In this document: positions 57,606 to 64,000 of the stretch, piece after piece | How the letters are laid out: every line of letters begins with the position of its first letter | How positions within the stretch are numbered: the stretch's first letter is position 1 | Assembly (NCBI GenBank): GCA_963728045.1 | Contig: CAVSIE010000002.1 | Coordinates: 434,001 to 498,000, forward strand | Source of the DNA: VRUE01 sp963728045 | GTDB taxonomy: Bacteria; Actinomycetota; Thermoleophilia; Solirubrobacterales; 70-9 | Direction of reading: 5' to 3' | DNA: 64,000 nt | Program-made: the position numbers and the translations under genes | The notes under the pieces: model-generated | What the model saw: only the letters and a program-made list of their open reading frames with translations | Databases searched by the model: none | What the model was told of the DNA's origin: nothing

Positions 57606-58029
57606 CGATCAAGTTCGCGGCGAGGCGGGGCTCCTCGCCCTCGCGCAGCCGCTCAATCTTGACCTCGATCACGACGGTGCTCTTGCCGACGTGGAGCGGC
57701 TCGGCCCTGGCGACGATCTCGTCGCCGAGCAGGCCGGCGGTGAAGACGTTGAGCTTGAGCTCGATCGTGGTGAAGTTGTGTTCCCGTGGGATGTTGCGGA
57801 AGGTGGCCCAGGCGGCGACGGTGTCGCCGAGCGCGGTCCAGACGCCTCCGTGCATGTAGCCGCCAGGGTGCAGGTGACGTTTGTCGACGACGATTCTGCC
57901 CCTGGCGAAGGAGTCCTCGATCTCGAGCGGCTCGATTGCCAGGTCGCCGGGAAAGCTTCCCGGCAGGAAGGCGCGGACGTTCTCTGGAGTGAACGGCGAG
58001 CGGTCGCCGGTGGTGGGCGCCTCGGTCAT
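57574..58029 (-). CDS. PaaI-family hotdog thioesterase
   Basis: 151 residues. HLHPGGYMHGGVWTALGDTV holds the HGG active-site loop and the Asp/Glu-bearing helix position. FTTIELKLNVFTAGLLGDEI and GKSTVVIEVKIERLREGEEP are the hotdog strands. It hydrolyses an aromatic or acyl-CoA thioester. TAGGGT 10 nt before the ATG contains the stop codon of the preceding monooxygenase gene, so it may have its own leaderless promoter. Confidence 0.88.
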   Translation of the reverse strand: MTEAPTTGDRSPFTPENVRAFLPGSFPGDLAIEPLEIEDSFARGRIVVDKRHLHPGGYMHGGVWTALGDTVAAWATFRNIPREHNFTTIELKLNVFTAGLLGDEIVARAEPLHVGKSTVVIEVKIERLREGEEPRLAANLIVSQFVLPPRD

Positions 58030-58039
58030 GGCGGCGCGG

Positions 58040-58045
58040 ACCCTA
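58040..58045 (-). promoter_or_regulatory. -10 element for thioesterase, overlapping a stop codon
   Basis: TAGGGT, 10 nt before the ATG at 58029. Its TAG is the stop codon of the monooxygenase gene. Confidence 0.4.
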
Positions 58046-59524
58046 CCCCAGGGCTGCGGCCATCGCCGGAGCGCTGCTCAGCTCGTAGGCGCCAGGCTCG
58101 AGCTGCTCCGTACGACGCCGGTAGGTCGTCCATAGCCACGGCCACTGGCTGGGATCGTTGCCGTTCTCGTCGACGTACCAGCTCGTGCAGCCGGTGTGCC
58201 AGACCGTTTTGGCCAATGCCTCGCGCAACTCCCGGTCGAAGCGCTGCGCGGCCTCGCGCCTGATCTCGATCTGGTTCGACGCGGTGCGCTCCAGCTCGCC
58301 GAGGGCGGCGATGACGTGGCGGACCCCGCACTCGAGCGTGTTGATCACTGAGCCGCTGCCGCCGTTCGTGTTCGGCCCGTAGAGCAGGAACATGTTGGGG
58401 AACTCGGGCACGCTCAGCCCCAGGTAGGCGCGCGGCACCTCCCCCCACTCCTCTTCCAGAGTGCGGCCGTCGCGCCCGGCGATCGCCATCGGCGCGACGA
58501 AGTCGTGGCTGGCGAAGCCGGTGGCGAGGACGAGCGCATCGGCCGGTCGCTCGACGCCCCGCTCGTCGCGAACGCCGTCCCGGGTCACCTCGGCGATCCG
58601 CTCGGTCACCAGCTCGACATTGGGCTTGGCCAGGGTCGGATACCACTCGTCGGTGAGCATCACCCGCTTGCAGCCCAGCTCATCGGCCGGCGTCACCTTG
58701 CGGCGCAGCTCGGGGTCCTCGATCGCCTTCTCGATCTGGCGACGGCCGAGGGCACGGAAGGCCGGCAGCAGCCAGCGGTGCTTGGTCATCGCGGCGGCGG
58801 CCAGCTCGTGGAAGGCGAAGACGCTGGCGCGATCGAGCCGGCGCACTGCCGGGAAACGCTTGAAGAGCGCGTGCGCCCAGTCCGGGTACTCGTAGTCCAT
58901 CCGTGGGATGGTCCAGCCGGGCGAGCGCTGGTAGACGTCGACTCGCTCGACTTGCGGCTGGATCGCCGGCACCACCTGGATCGCGCTGCAGCCGGCGCCG
59001 ATCACGGCGACCTGCTTGCCGGCGAGGTCGACGTCGTGCCGCCACTCCGCGGTGTGGAAGGCCGGGCCCTCGAAGTTCGTCAGCCCCGGGATCGGAGGGA
59101 ACTTGGGAACGGATAGCTGGCCACAAGCGGTGACCAGCACGTCTGCCTGATGCGGGCCGGCGCTGGTCTCGAGCAGCCAGCGTCCGCGCTCCTCCTCCCA
59201 GCGAGCGCTGGTCACCTCGGCGCCGGTGCGCACCTTCTCCAGCACGCCGAAGCGGCGGGCCACGCCCTCGACATAGGCCTGAATCTCGGCCTGCGGCGCG
59301 TAGCGGCGCGACCAGCGGTTGGGTGCGAAGGAGAACTCGTAGAGGTGGGAGGGGACATCGCAGGCGGCGCCGGGGTAGGTGTTGTGGTGCCAGACGCCGC
59401 CGATCCGGTCGCCCTTCTCGAAGACGGTGACGTCCTCGTAGCCCTCGCGGCGCAGCATCGTCGCCGCCCCCACCCCGCCGAAGCCGCCACCGACCACCGC
59501 CACCGAGGGGCGTGGCCTACTCAA
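58043..59524 (-). CDS. Flavin monooxygenase of Baeyer-Villiger type
   Basis: 493 residues. FAD motif VAVVGGGFGGVGAATMLRRE. The Baeyer-Villiger-type fingerprint F-x-G-x3-H-x3-W is present (FEGPAFHTAEW), and the NADPH motif is VAVIGAGCSAIQVVPAIQ. ALVLATGFASHDFVAPMAI and FLLYGPNTNGGSGSVINTLE follow. It would insert oxygen next to a ketone carbonyl or hydroxylate a substrate, using NADPH and O2. Its start overlaps the enoyl-CoA hydratase stop by 8 bp, suggesting a shared catabolic pathway. Confidence 0.9.
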   Translation of the reverse strand: MSRPRPSVAVVGGGFGGVGAATMLRREGYEDVTVFEKGDRIGGVWHHNTYPGAACDVPSHLYEFSFAPNRWSRRYAPQAEIQAYVEGVARRFGVLEKVRTGAEVTSARWEEERGRWLLETSAGPHQADVLVTACGQLSVPKFPPIPGLTNFEGPAFHTAEWRHDVDLAGKQVAVIGAGCSAIQVVPAIQPQVERVDVYQRSPGWTIPRMDYEYPDWAHALFKRFPAVRRLDRASVFAFHELAAAAMTKHRWLLPAFRALGRRQIEKAIEDPELRRKVTPADELGCKRVMLTDEWYPTLAKPNVELVTERIAEVTRDGVRDERGVERPADALVLATGFASHDFVAPMAIAGRDGRTLEEEWGEVPRAYLGLSVPEFPNMFLLYGPNTNGGSGSVINTLECGVRHVIAALGELERTASNQIEIRREAAQRFDRELREALAKTVWHTGCTSWYVDENGNDPSQWPWLWTTYRRRTEQLEPGAYELSSAPAMAAALG

Positions 59525-60434
59525 GACCGAACCCCTTCAGGCCGTGGTCACCGAAAGGCTCGTCACGCTCCCTCACGGCCTCTTTGAAGCCGCCTTCGGC
59601 GGCGCGACGGACGAAGGCGTGACCCTCCTCGGTGTGGCGGGCGATCCCGTCGAAGAAGGCGCCGAGCAGCTGGGTCTGGTGCAGGCCCTGCGAGTAGAGA
59701 GACTGGTTGACCAGCATCTTCATCATCACCAGCTGGTTGACCGGCAGCCGGGCGACGCGCTCGAGCAGGCGCTCGAAGCGGGCGTCGAGATCCTCGGCGG
59801 GCGCCGCCTCCGTCGCCAGCCCCCACTCGACCGCCTCCTCGCCGGTCAGGGAGTCGCCGGTCAGGAGCAGCCGCTTGGCCCGCATCGGGCCGACGCGCGC
59901 CGTCCACAGCGCCGTGGTCGGCGAGCCCCAGACCCGCGCCGGCGGGTAGCCGATCTTGGCGTCGGCGGCGACCACGAGCAGGTCCGAGCAGAGCGCCATG
60001 TCGGTGCCGCCCGCGACGCAGTAGCCGTGCACCCTGCAGAGCACCGGCTTCTCGGAGTGGAAGAGGCTCATGAAGCCGCGCACGTTGCGCCACATGAACT
60101 GGAAGTCGGTGACCGGGTCCCAGTTCGACTCCGGGACGTGGTTGGCGGCGATCGTCGCCGGGTCGAGGGGCGATCCCGGCGGCCCCTCCGCCCCATCCAT
60201 CTCCTCCATCCGCCCCTCCGCAGAGGCGACCAGATCGTAGCCGCCGCAGAAGCCGGTCCCGTTGCCGGCCAGCGCGATGACATGGACGGCGGGGTCGAGG
60301 TTGGCCCGCTCGACGCACTCGGCGATCTCTGCCGGCATCCGCGCCGTGATCCCGTTCCCCCGCTCGGGCCGGTTCAGCGTTATGCGAGCGACCCGGCCGT
60401 CGGCCTCATAGAGCAGCGTCTCGAGATCCCCCAT
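59517..60434 (-). CDS. Enoyl-CoA hydratase/isomerase family protein
   Basis: 305 residues, crotonase fold. VHVIALAGNGTGFCGGYDLV and KPVLCRVHGYCVAGGTDMAL form the oxyanion hole; AKIGYPPARVWGSPTTALW and LLLTGDSLTGEEAVEWGLAT follow. The usual catalytic Glu of hydratases is not evident in the AKIGYPPARVWG segment, so it may be an isomerase, hydrolase or a different crotonase activity. TAGGGT, 6 nt before the ATG, suggests a leaderless start. First gene of an operon with the monooxygenase. Confidence 0.88.
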   Translation of the reverse strand: MGDLETLLYEADGRVARITLNRPERGNGITARMPAEIAECVERANLDPAVHVIALAGNGTGFCGGYDLVASAEGRMEEMDGAEGPPGSPLDPATIAANHVPESNWDPVTDFQFMWRNVRGFMSLFHSEKPVLCRVHGYCVAGGTDMALCSDLLVVAADAKIGYPPARVWGSPTTALWTARVGPMRAKRLLLTGDSLTGEEAVEWGLATEAAPAEDLDARFERLLERVARLPVNQLVMMKMLVNQSLYSQGLHQTQLLGAFFDGIARHTEEGHAFVRRAAEGGFKEAVRERDEPFGDHGLKGFGLE

Positions 60435-60509
60435 AAATCGACCCTACTAGCCTTGGCTGAGGGTCCGTTTCGGGAATTTGACGTGTGCGACTGGCGAGCG
60501 CCGGACCAA

Positions 60510-60574
60510 GCGGGGCTAGGACGCAGGGAGGGCGAATAGCAGCGCTATTCAACCGACCGAGGACACAGCCCCGC
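60510..60574 (-). repeat. Structured intergenic element, copy 2 (3' of thiolase)
   Basis: A 65-bp fold. Outer stem GCGGGGCT with AGCCCCGC, inner hairpin GAATAGC-AGC-GCTATTC, internal loop strands AGGACGCAGGGAG and CGACCGAGGAC identical to copy 1. The base pair closing the inner side is G-C here and C-G in copy 1. The rest of the 190-bp gap (60435-60624) shows no ORF. It lies 50 nt after the thiolase stop on the minus strand. Confidence 0.7.
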
Positions 60575-60624
60575 GCAGCGTCCGCCGCCGCCAGGCGTGC
60601 GCGGGAAATTCTTGAAGCGGGCGC

Positions 60625-61785
60625 TCAGCCCACTCTTTCGACCAACATGGCCTTGCCCTGACCGCCGGCGACGCACATGGTCTCGAGGCCGACCTGGTGG
60701 TCGTCGGTCTCCATCACGTTGAGCAGGGTGCCCATGATGCGAGCGCCGGTCATCCCGAAGGGGTGGCCGAGGGCAATCGCGCCGCCGTGGGTGTTGAGCT
60801 TCTCTTCGGCGATCCCGCACTCGCTCATGATCGGGATCACCTGGGCGGCGAAGGCCTCGTTCAGCTCGACCGCGCCGACGTCGTCGATCGTCATCCCGGC
60901 TCGATCCAGCACCTTCTTGATCGCGCCGATCGGGGCGACCCCCATGTACTCGGGCTCGTTGCCCCAGGTGGCGGCGGTGACGATGCGCGCCCGCGGCGTC
61001 AGGCCGAGCTCCTTGGCCTTGGTGTCGCTCATCAGCAGCACCGCGGCGGCGCCGTCGTTGAGCGGGCACGAGTTGCCGGCGGTGACGCCGCCGCCGCCGA
61101 AGGCCTCAGGCAGTTCGGAGAGCTTCTCCAGGGTCGAGGAAGCGCGCGGCCCGTCGTCCTTGGCGACCTCGGTGCCATCGGGCAGCGTCACCGGGACGAT
61201 CTCGCGGTCGAAGAACCCGTCCTCCTGCGACTTCACCGCCAGTTCCTGGGAGCGCTGCGCGAACTTGTCCATGTCGGCGCGGCTGACCTCGTAGCGCTTG
61301 GCGACGTTGACCGCGGTCAGGCCCATGTCGATGTAGGCGTTGGGCTGGCCGTTCTCGCCGATCAGGTTCGGGTTGCGGTCGTCTGCGCCGGCCGGCTCGG
61401 TGCGCTCGTTGAAGCGGCTCACCCACTCGACCCCGGCGGCGATGTAGACGTCGCCCTCGCCGGCCTTGATCGCGTTGCCGGCGTGACGGATCGCGTCGAG
61501 GCTGGAGGAGCAGTAGCGGGAGACGGTGACGCCGTTGACCGTCTGCGGCAGCTTCTCGGAGAGCAGCGAGACGATGCGGCCGATGTTGAAGGCCTCCAGG
61601 CCCTGCGGCATGCCGACGCCGCAGAAGACGTCCTCGACCAGGGCCGGATCGACCCCGGAATTGCGCTCGAGCAGCTGGTCGACCACGTAGGCGCCCATCT
61701 CCTCGGGGCGGAGCTGGGCCAGCGAGCCCTTGAAGGCACGGCCGATCGGCGTGCGGACGGTGTCGACGATCACTGCTTCGGGCAT
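60625..61785 (-). CDS. Acetyl-CoA C-acyltransferase (thiolase)
   Basis: 386 residues from the ATG at 61785, with AGGAG ~9 nt upstream. The N-terminal PEAVIVDTVRTPIGRAFKG, active Cys in VSRYCSSSLDAIRHAG, AAAVLLMSDTKAKELGL, VELNEAFAAQVIPIMSECG, His motif HGGAIALGHPFGMTGARI and second Cys METMCVAGGQGKAML-like (ETMCVAGGQGK). The RYCSSS form is typical of FadA-type degradative thiolases. It probably completes beta-oxidation with the acyl-CoA dehydrogenase and hydratase genes of the window. Confidence 0.94.
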   Translation of the reverse strand: MPEAVIVDTVRTPIGRAFKGSLAQLRPEEMGAYVVDQLLERNSGVDPALVEDVFCGVGMPQGLEAFNIGRIVSLLSEKLPQTVNGVTVSRYCSSSLDAIRHAGNAIKAGEGDVYIAAGVEWVSRFNERTEPAGADDRNPNLIGENGQPNAYIDMGLTAVNVAKRYEVSRADMDKFAQRSQELAVKSQEDGFFDREIVPVTLPDGTEVAKDDGPRASSTLEKLSELPEAFGGGGVTAGNSCPLNDGAAAVLLMSDTKAKELGLTPRARIVTAATWGNEPEYMGVAPIGAIKKVLDRAGMTIDDVGAVELNEAFAAQVIPIMSECGIAEEKLNTHGGAIALGHPFGMTGARIMGTLLNVMETDDHQVGLETMCVAGGQGKAMLVERVG

Positions 61786-61865
61786 GCGGCTTTTCTCCTT
61801 CGAGTGTCGAGGCGGGACGTGAGGGGGCAGCGTAGTTGACACAGCTTCCCGGCTGCCCCGTCGAC

Positions 61866-61871
61866 TAGGTT
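61866..61871 (+). promoter_or_regulatory. -10 element for the gene at 61880
   Basis: TAGGTT, 8 nt before the ATG. A TTGACA (61836-61841) lies upstream but at 24 bp, too far for a standard -35. Confidence 0.4.
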
Positions 61872-61879
61872 TTACCGGC

Positions 61880-62257
61880 ATGTCGCTAGATGGGCTACGG
61901 GCGTGGATCGGCGAGGTGGAGCGCAAGCTCGGCATGCGCACCCGCGTCTTCCTCGTCCTCACCGCGATCGCGATCGGCGGCGCCGGCGCCGGCATCTACC
62001 TCGCCCTCGACGCCTCCGACGAGGCGACCGGCGAGGCCGACGTCTCAGCGCTCGAAGCACGGATCGACCAGCTCGAAGCGCAGGCAACGGGCGAACCCGA
62101 AATCGCGCCGCTGGAACTGCAACTCGAAGAACTGCGGAAACAGGTCGAGCAGCTCGAAGGCAAAGGGGCGGGGGCGGGCGGCGTCAGCGCAACCGGTGGC
62201 TCGGGCGAAGTCGAGCCGACCCCCACGGAACCCCCTCCGAGCACTAAAGCGAAATAG
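61880..62257 (+). CDS. Small membrane protein with coiled coil, unknown
   Basis: 125 residues. One transmembrane helix (TRVFLVLTAIAIGGAGAGIYLAL at ~20-42, a few residues quoted by position) follows a short basic N-terminus (EVERKLGMRTR). An external acidic coiled coil comes next (VSALEARIDQLEAQATGEPE and LQLEELRKQVEQLEGKG), then a Gly/Ser/Pro tail. No family is recognised. It is likely a wall-facing or division-associated bitopic protein by architecture alone. No neighbour shares a pathway with it. Confidence 0.7.
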   Translation: MSLDGLRAWIGEVERKLGMRTRVFLVLTAIAIGGAGAGIYLALDASDEATGEADVSALEARIDQLEAQATGEPEIAPLELQLEELRKQVEQLEGKGAGAGGVSATGGSGEVEPTPTEPPPSTKAK

Positions 62258-62380
62258 CAGATTCGTGACAAAACGCACGTTATTTGTGCGCATCGTCCCC
62301 CACCTCCGTTACATTCGCCCCAATCCGACCTCGCGACTCATCGCGAGATCTGCCGCCAGCGGCAGCGAAAGGAGGCCCTG

Positions 62381-62524
62381 ATGCCAGAGGGTTACTGCGT
62401 CAAGGAGCGGAAGAAGGTCGAGATCAAGGACGCCAAACAGGTCACGATGAAGAACGGCCGGCCGGCGATCCAGGGTGTCTGCCCCGACTGCGGCACCAAG
62501 ATCTTCAAGATCGGCAAACTCTAG
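62381..62524 (+). CDS. DUF5679-family small zinc-ribbon-like protein
   Basis: 47 residues beginning MPEGYCVKERKKVEIKDAKQ, then VTMKNGRPAIQGVCPDCG and TKIFKIGKL. It matches DUF5679, short proteins found across Actinobacteria and also as topoisomerase tails. The second CPDC pair is intact, but the first pair is reduced to a single Cys (CVKE), so zinc binding may be three-ligand or lost. It has an ideal ribosome site (AAAGGAGG, 7 nt upstream). Function unknown. Confidence 0.85.
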   Translation: MPEGYCVKERKKVEIKDAKQVTMKNGRPAIQGVCPDCGTKIFKIGKL

Positions 62525-62561
62525 GCAGGAGGCGCCTCCAGCGGAGGGAGGCGGCCACATT

Positions 62562-62579
62562 ACGTGACGAAAATCACGT
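62562..62579. promoter_or_regulatory. CRP/GlxR-like palindrome upstream of PAS gene
   Basis: ACGTGA-CGAAAA-TCACGT is a perfect 6-bp dyad with the GTGA-N6-TCAC core of CRP-family sites. It is centred about 98 bp upstream of the likely transcription start of the PAS gene. The regulator is not in the window, but a class III adenylate cyclase is. Confidence 0.45.
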
Positions 62580-62625
62580 CCCGGACTCGACCGGGACTGG
62601 ATTGTTGATCCCCGGGGTATCCGCG

Positions 62626-62653
62626 GCACAGCCGCTCAACCGACCGGCTGTGC
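62626..62653. promoter_or_regulatory. 9-bp inverted repeat before PAS gene
   Basis: GCACAGCCG and CGGCTGTGC with a 10-bp spacer, just upstream of the TAAAGT box. It is either an operator covering the -35 region or a terminator of upstream transcription. Confidence 0.4.
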
Positions 62654-62667
62654 AAATCAACACGATC

Positions 62668-62673
62668 TAAAGT
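62668..62673 (+). promoter_or_regulatory. -10 element for PAS gene
   Basis: TAAAGT, 7 nt before the GTG at 62681. It overlaps an upstream in-frame GTG at 62672, which argues for the later start. Confidence 0.4.
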
Positions 62674-62680
62674 GTCATCT

Positions 62681-63085
62681 GTGTCGCAGAGACCCCTCGA
62701 GCTGATCCTCGCCCGTAACCTGATGTCGGCGCTTTCCACGCCGGCCTTTCTCGTCGACGAGGGCGGCCTCCTCGTCTTCTACAACGAGGCGGCGGGGATC
62801 CTCCTCGGCAAGCGCTTCGAGGAACTCGGCACCGTCGGCCCCGACGAGTGGGGCTCTCTCTTCGGCCCGTTCGACGGCGAGGGCAAGCCGATCCCCTACG
62901 ACGAGCTGCCCCTGGTGGTGGCGGTTCGCAACGGCCGCCCCGCCCACTCGACCTTCGCGATCCGCTCGACCGACGGAACGAGCCACACGGTCGAGGCCTC
63001 GGCCTTCCCGATCCTTACCGCGCACGGCTCGCAGGGGGCGATCGCCGTGTTCTGGCCTGCAGCGACTAACGGGACCGGGCACTGA
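62681..63085 (+). CDS. Single PAS-domain protein
   Basis: 134 residues from the GTG at 62681 (MSQRPLELILARNLMSALST); 137 if the GTG at 62672 is used. TPAFLVDEGGLLVFYNEAAG and LLGKRFEELG are the PAS start, and HTVEASAFPILTAHGSQGAI the C-terminal strands. There is no output domain, so it should signal through a partner. It is followed after 1 bp by a metallo-beta-lactamase-fold hydrolase, with which it is probably co-translated and may act. Confidence 0.82.
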   Translation: MSQRPLELILARNLMSALSTPAFLVDEGGLLVFYNEAAGILLGKRFEELGTVGPDEWGSLFGPFDGEGKPIPYDELPLVVAVRNGRPAHSTFAIRSTDGTSHTVEASAFPILTAHGSQGAIAVFWPAATNGTGH

Positions 63086-63086
63086 G

Positions 63087-63968
63087 ATGGAGGTGAGGCT
63101 CTGGGGCACGCGCGGCTCGATCCCGTCCCCCGGGCCGGAGACGATCCGCTACGGCGGCAACACCTCATGCGTCGGGGTCACCCTCTCCGACGGCTCGCTG
63201 CTGGCGCTCGACGCCGGCACAGGGATCCGCAATCTCGGCCTCTCCCTCCCCGATGAGCCGACCCGCCTCCACATCCTTCTCACCCACCTCCACCTCGACC
63301 ACATCCAGGGACTGGTCTTCTTCGCCCCCGCCTTCCGCCCGCAGACGGAGATCGTGATCTGGGGCCCGGCCTCGCCGGAGGCCTCGCTGCGCGACCGCAT
63401 CGGGCGCTACATCTCGGCGCCGCTCTCGCCGGTCGAGGTGCGGGAGCTTCCCTGCGACGTCTCCTTTCGCCACTGCCCCGAGACCGAGTGGGAGATCGGC
63501 TCGGCGCGAATCCACGCCGCCTCAGTCGCCCACCGCGGGCCGACGCTCGGCTACCGGATCGAGGACGGCGAGCGCTCCCTCGCCTACATCCCCGACCACG
63601 AGCCGGCGCTGGGCGCCGACCTCGACGCCCTGGACGAGGACTGGATCTCAGGCTTCGCGCTGGCGCGTGACGCCTCGCTGCTGATCCACGACGGCCAGTA
63701 CGCCGACCGCGAGTACCCCGAGCACGTCGGCTGGGGGCACTCCTCGCTCTCCCACGCCCTCTCCTTCGCCCGCCGCACCGGCGCCGAGCAGACCGTGCTC
63801 TTCCATCACGACCCGCTGCACTCCGACGAGCAGCTCGACCAGCTCGGCGAAGAAGCCAAGCAAGCCTGGGCTGCGCTTGGCGGCGAGCCCGGCGCCATCG
63901 AGCTCGGCGTCGAGGGCGCGAAGTACGAGCCGCGAGCGCGGGTGCCGAGCGCGACGAGCGCCGGCTGA
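63087..63968 (+). CDS. Metallo-beta-lactamase-fold hydrolase
   Basis: 293 residues. VRLWGTRGSIPSPGPETIRY then GNTSCVGV at the start, metal motif LLTHLHLDHIQGLVFF, second His in VAHRGPTLGYRIEDG, Asp/His in HDGQYADREYPEHVGWGHSS and LFHHDPLHSDEQL. This form of the MBL fold resembles class II-like cyclic nucleotide phosphodiesterases and related hydrolases often beside PAS/GAF sensors. The substrate is not certain; with the PAS gene 1 bp upstream it may be a sensor-linked phosphodiesterase (inference). The last 32 bases of the window show nothing. Confidence 0.85.
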   Translation: MEVRLWGTRGSIPSPGPETIRYGGNTSCVGVTLSDGSLLALDAGTGIRNLGLSLPDEPTRLHILLTHLHLDHIQGLVFFAPAFRPQTEIVIWGPASPEASLRDRIGRYISAPLSPVEVRELPCDVSFRHCPETEWEIGSARIHAASVAHRGPTLGYRIEDGERSLAYIPDHEPALGADLDALDEDWISGFALARDASLLIHDGQYADREYPEHVGWGHSSLSHALSFARRTGAEQTVLFHHDPLHSDEQLDQLGEEAKQAWAALGGEPGAIELGVEGAKYEPRARVPSATSAG

Positions 63969-64000
63969 TCTCCAGCGGGCCTCGGCGGGCCGCTACGCTT

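Noticed and set aside
54161..57859. 1232-codon open frame across the F420 oxidoreductase and ATPase genes
   Set aside because: It spans two well-supported genes in wrong frames, is rich in Arg/Gly/Ala, and has no domain; an effect of high GC at third positions.
61836..61871. Consensus TTGACA as -35 for the gene at 61880
   Set aside because: The spacing to the TAGGTT box is 24 bp, outside the workable range, so I kept only the -10.
1..64000. CRISPR arrays, insertion sequences, prophage or integron features
   Set aside because: No regularly spaced repeats, transposase or integrase motifs, or attachment-site duplications were seen.

Overview
The window is about 64 kb of very GC-rich DNA. Gene density is near 95%, many genes overlap by ATGA or 8-bp junctions, and many start codons have a TAGRNT-like -10 box 6-10 nt upstream (leaderless transcription). 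Gene content is that of a high-GC actinobacterium: two F420-type luciferase-like oxidoreductases, ergothioneine genes, a Rv3030-Rv3032-like methylated-glucan locus, paired ArsA ATPases and a CtpE-like pump. A full Gram-positive type IV pilus locus is also present. I infer a Thermoleophilia/Solirubrobacterales-like bacterium; this is from gene content only, as there is no rRNA in the window.

Layout. 1-8.5 kb: lipid/CoA and peptide metabolism (thiolase, leucyl aminopeptidase, hotdog thioesterase with an HxlR regulator, aldehyde dehydrogenase, acyl-CoA dehydrogenase) and a secreted RTX-like protein. 8.5-11 kb: MeaB GTPase, a PRC-barrel-like protein, a hexapeptide acyltransferase and an HTH regulator. 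11-15.4 kb: GT4 glycosyltransferase, GH57 branching enzyme and two methyltransferases. 15.4-25.8 kb: an AbiEi/DUF559 protein, then a probable operon parA-ftsZ-ggt-adenylate cyclase, divergent to an ArsA pair, then an unknown 539-residue protein and an HxlR regulator. 25.8-43.8 kb: a minus-strand type IV pilus locus (pilT, a minor-pilin-like beta-helix protein, a thioredoxin-like protein, pilB, pilT2, pilC, pilA, a beta-propeller protein, two minor prepilins, pilD, pilM, pilN, pilO, a PilP-position protein), interrupted by a phd/vapC toxin-antitoxin pair. 43.8-45 kb: rpoD. 45-64 kb: YihY, two F420 oxidoreductases, glpX, egtD-egtB, a TadE/Vps62-like protein, pntB-pntAB-pntA, a P-type ATPase, thioesterase, Baeyer-Villiger-type monooxygenase, enoyl-CoA hydratase, thiolase, small proteins, a PAS protein and a metallo-beta-lactamase-fold hydrolase.

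Main unusual signals. (1) Long palindromic elements sit in frame inside protein genes: one family in both ftsZ and parA, with compensatory base changes that keep the hairpin, and a second family inside egtB. They resemble in style the protein-embedded palindromes of Rickettsia. (2) A structured intergenic element occurs twice (after rpoD and after the second thiolase), with an invariant internal loop and different but complementary stems. (3) A cyclic-di-GMP-I (GEMM) type riboswitch lies in the pilA leader. (4) About thirty small indels break pilus genes between 27 and 39.5 kb, and one breaks yihY. Restoring frame gives well-conserved proteins, so I favour local sequence error over decay, but cannot prove it. 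(5) Three divergent gene pairs start from palindromic, overlapping -10 elements.

No tRNA, rRNA, CRISPR array, insertion sequence or phage gene was recognised. No gene-free stretch exceeds about 250 bp.
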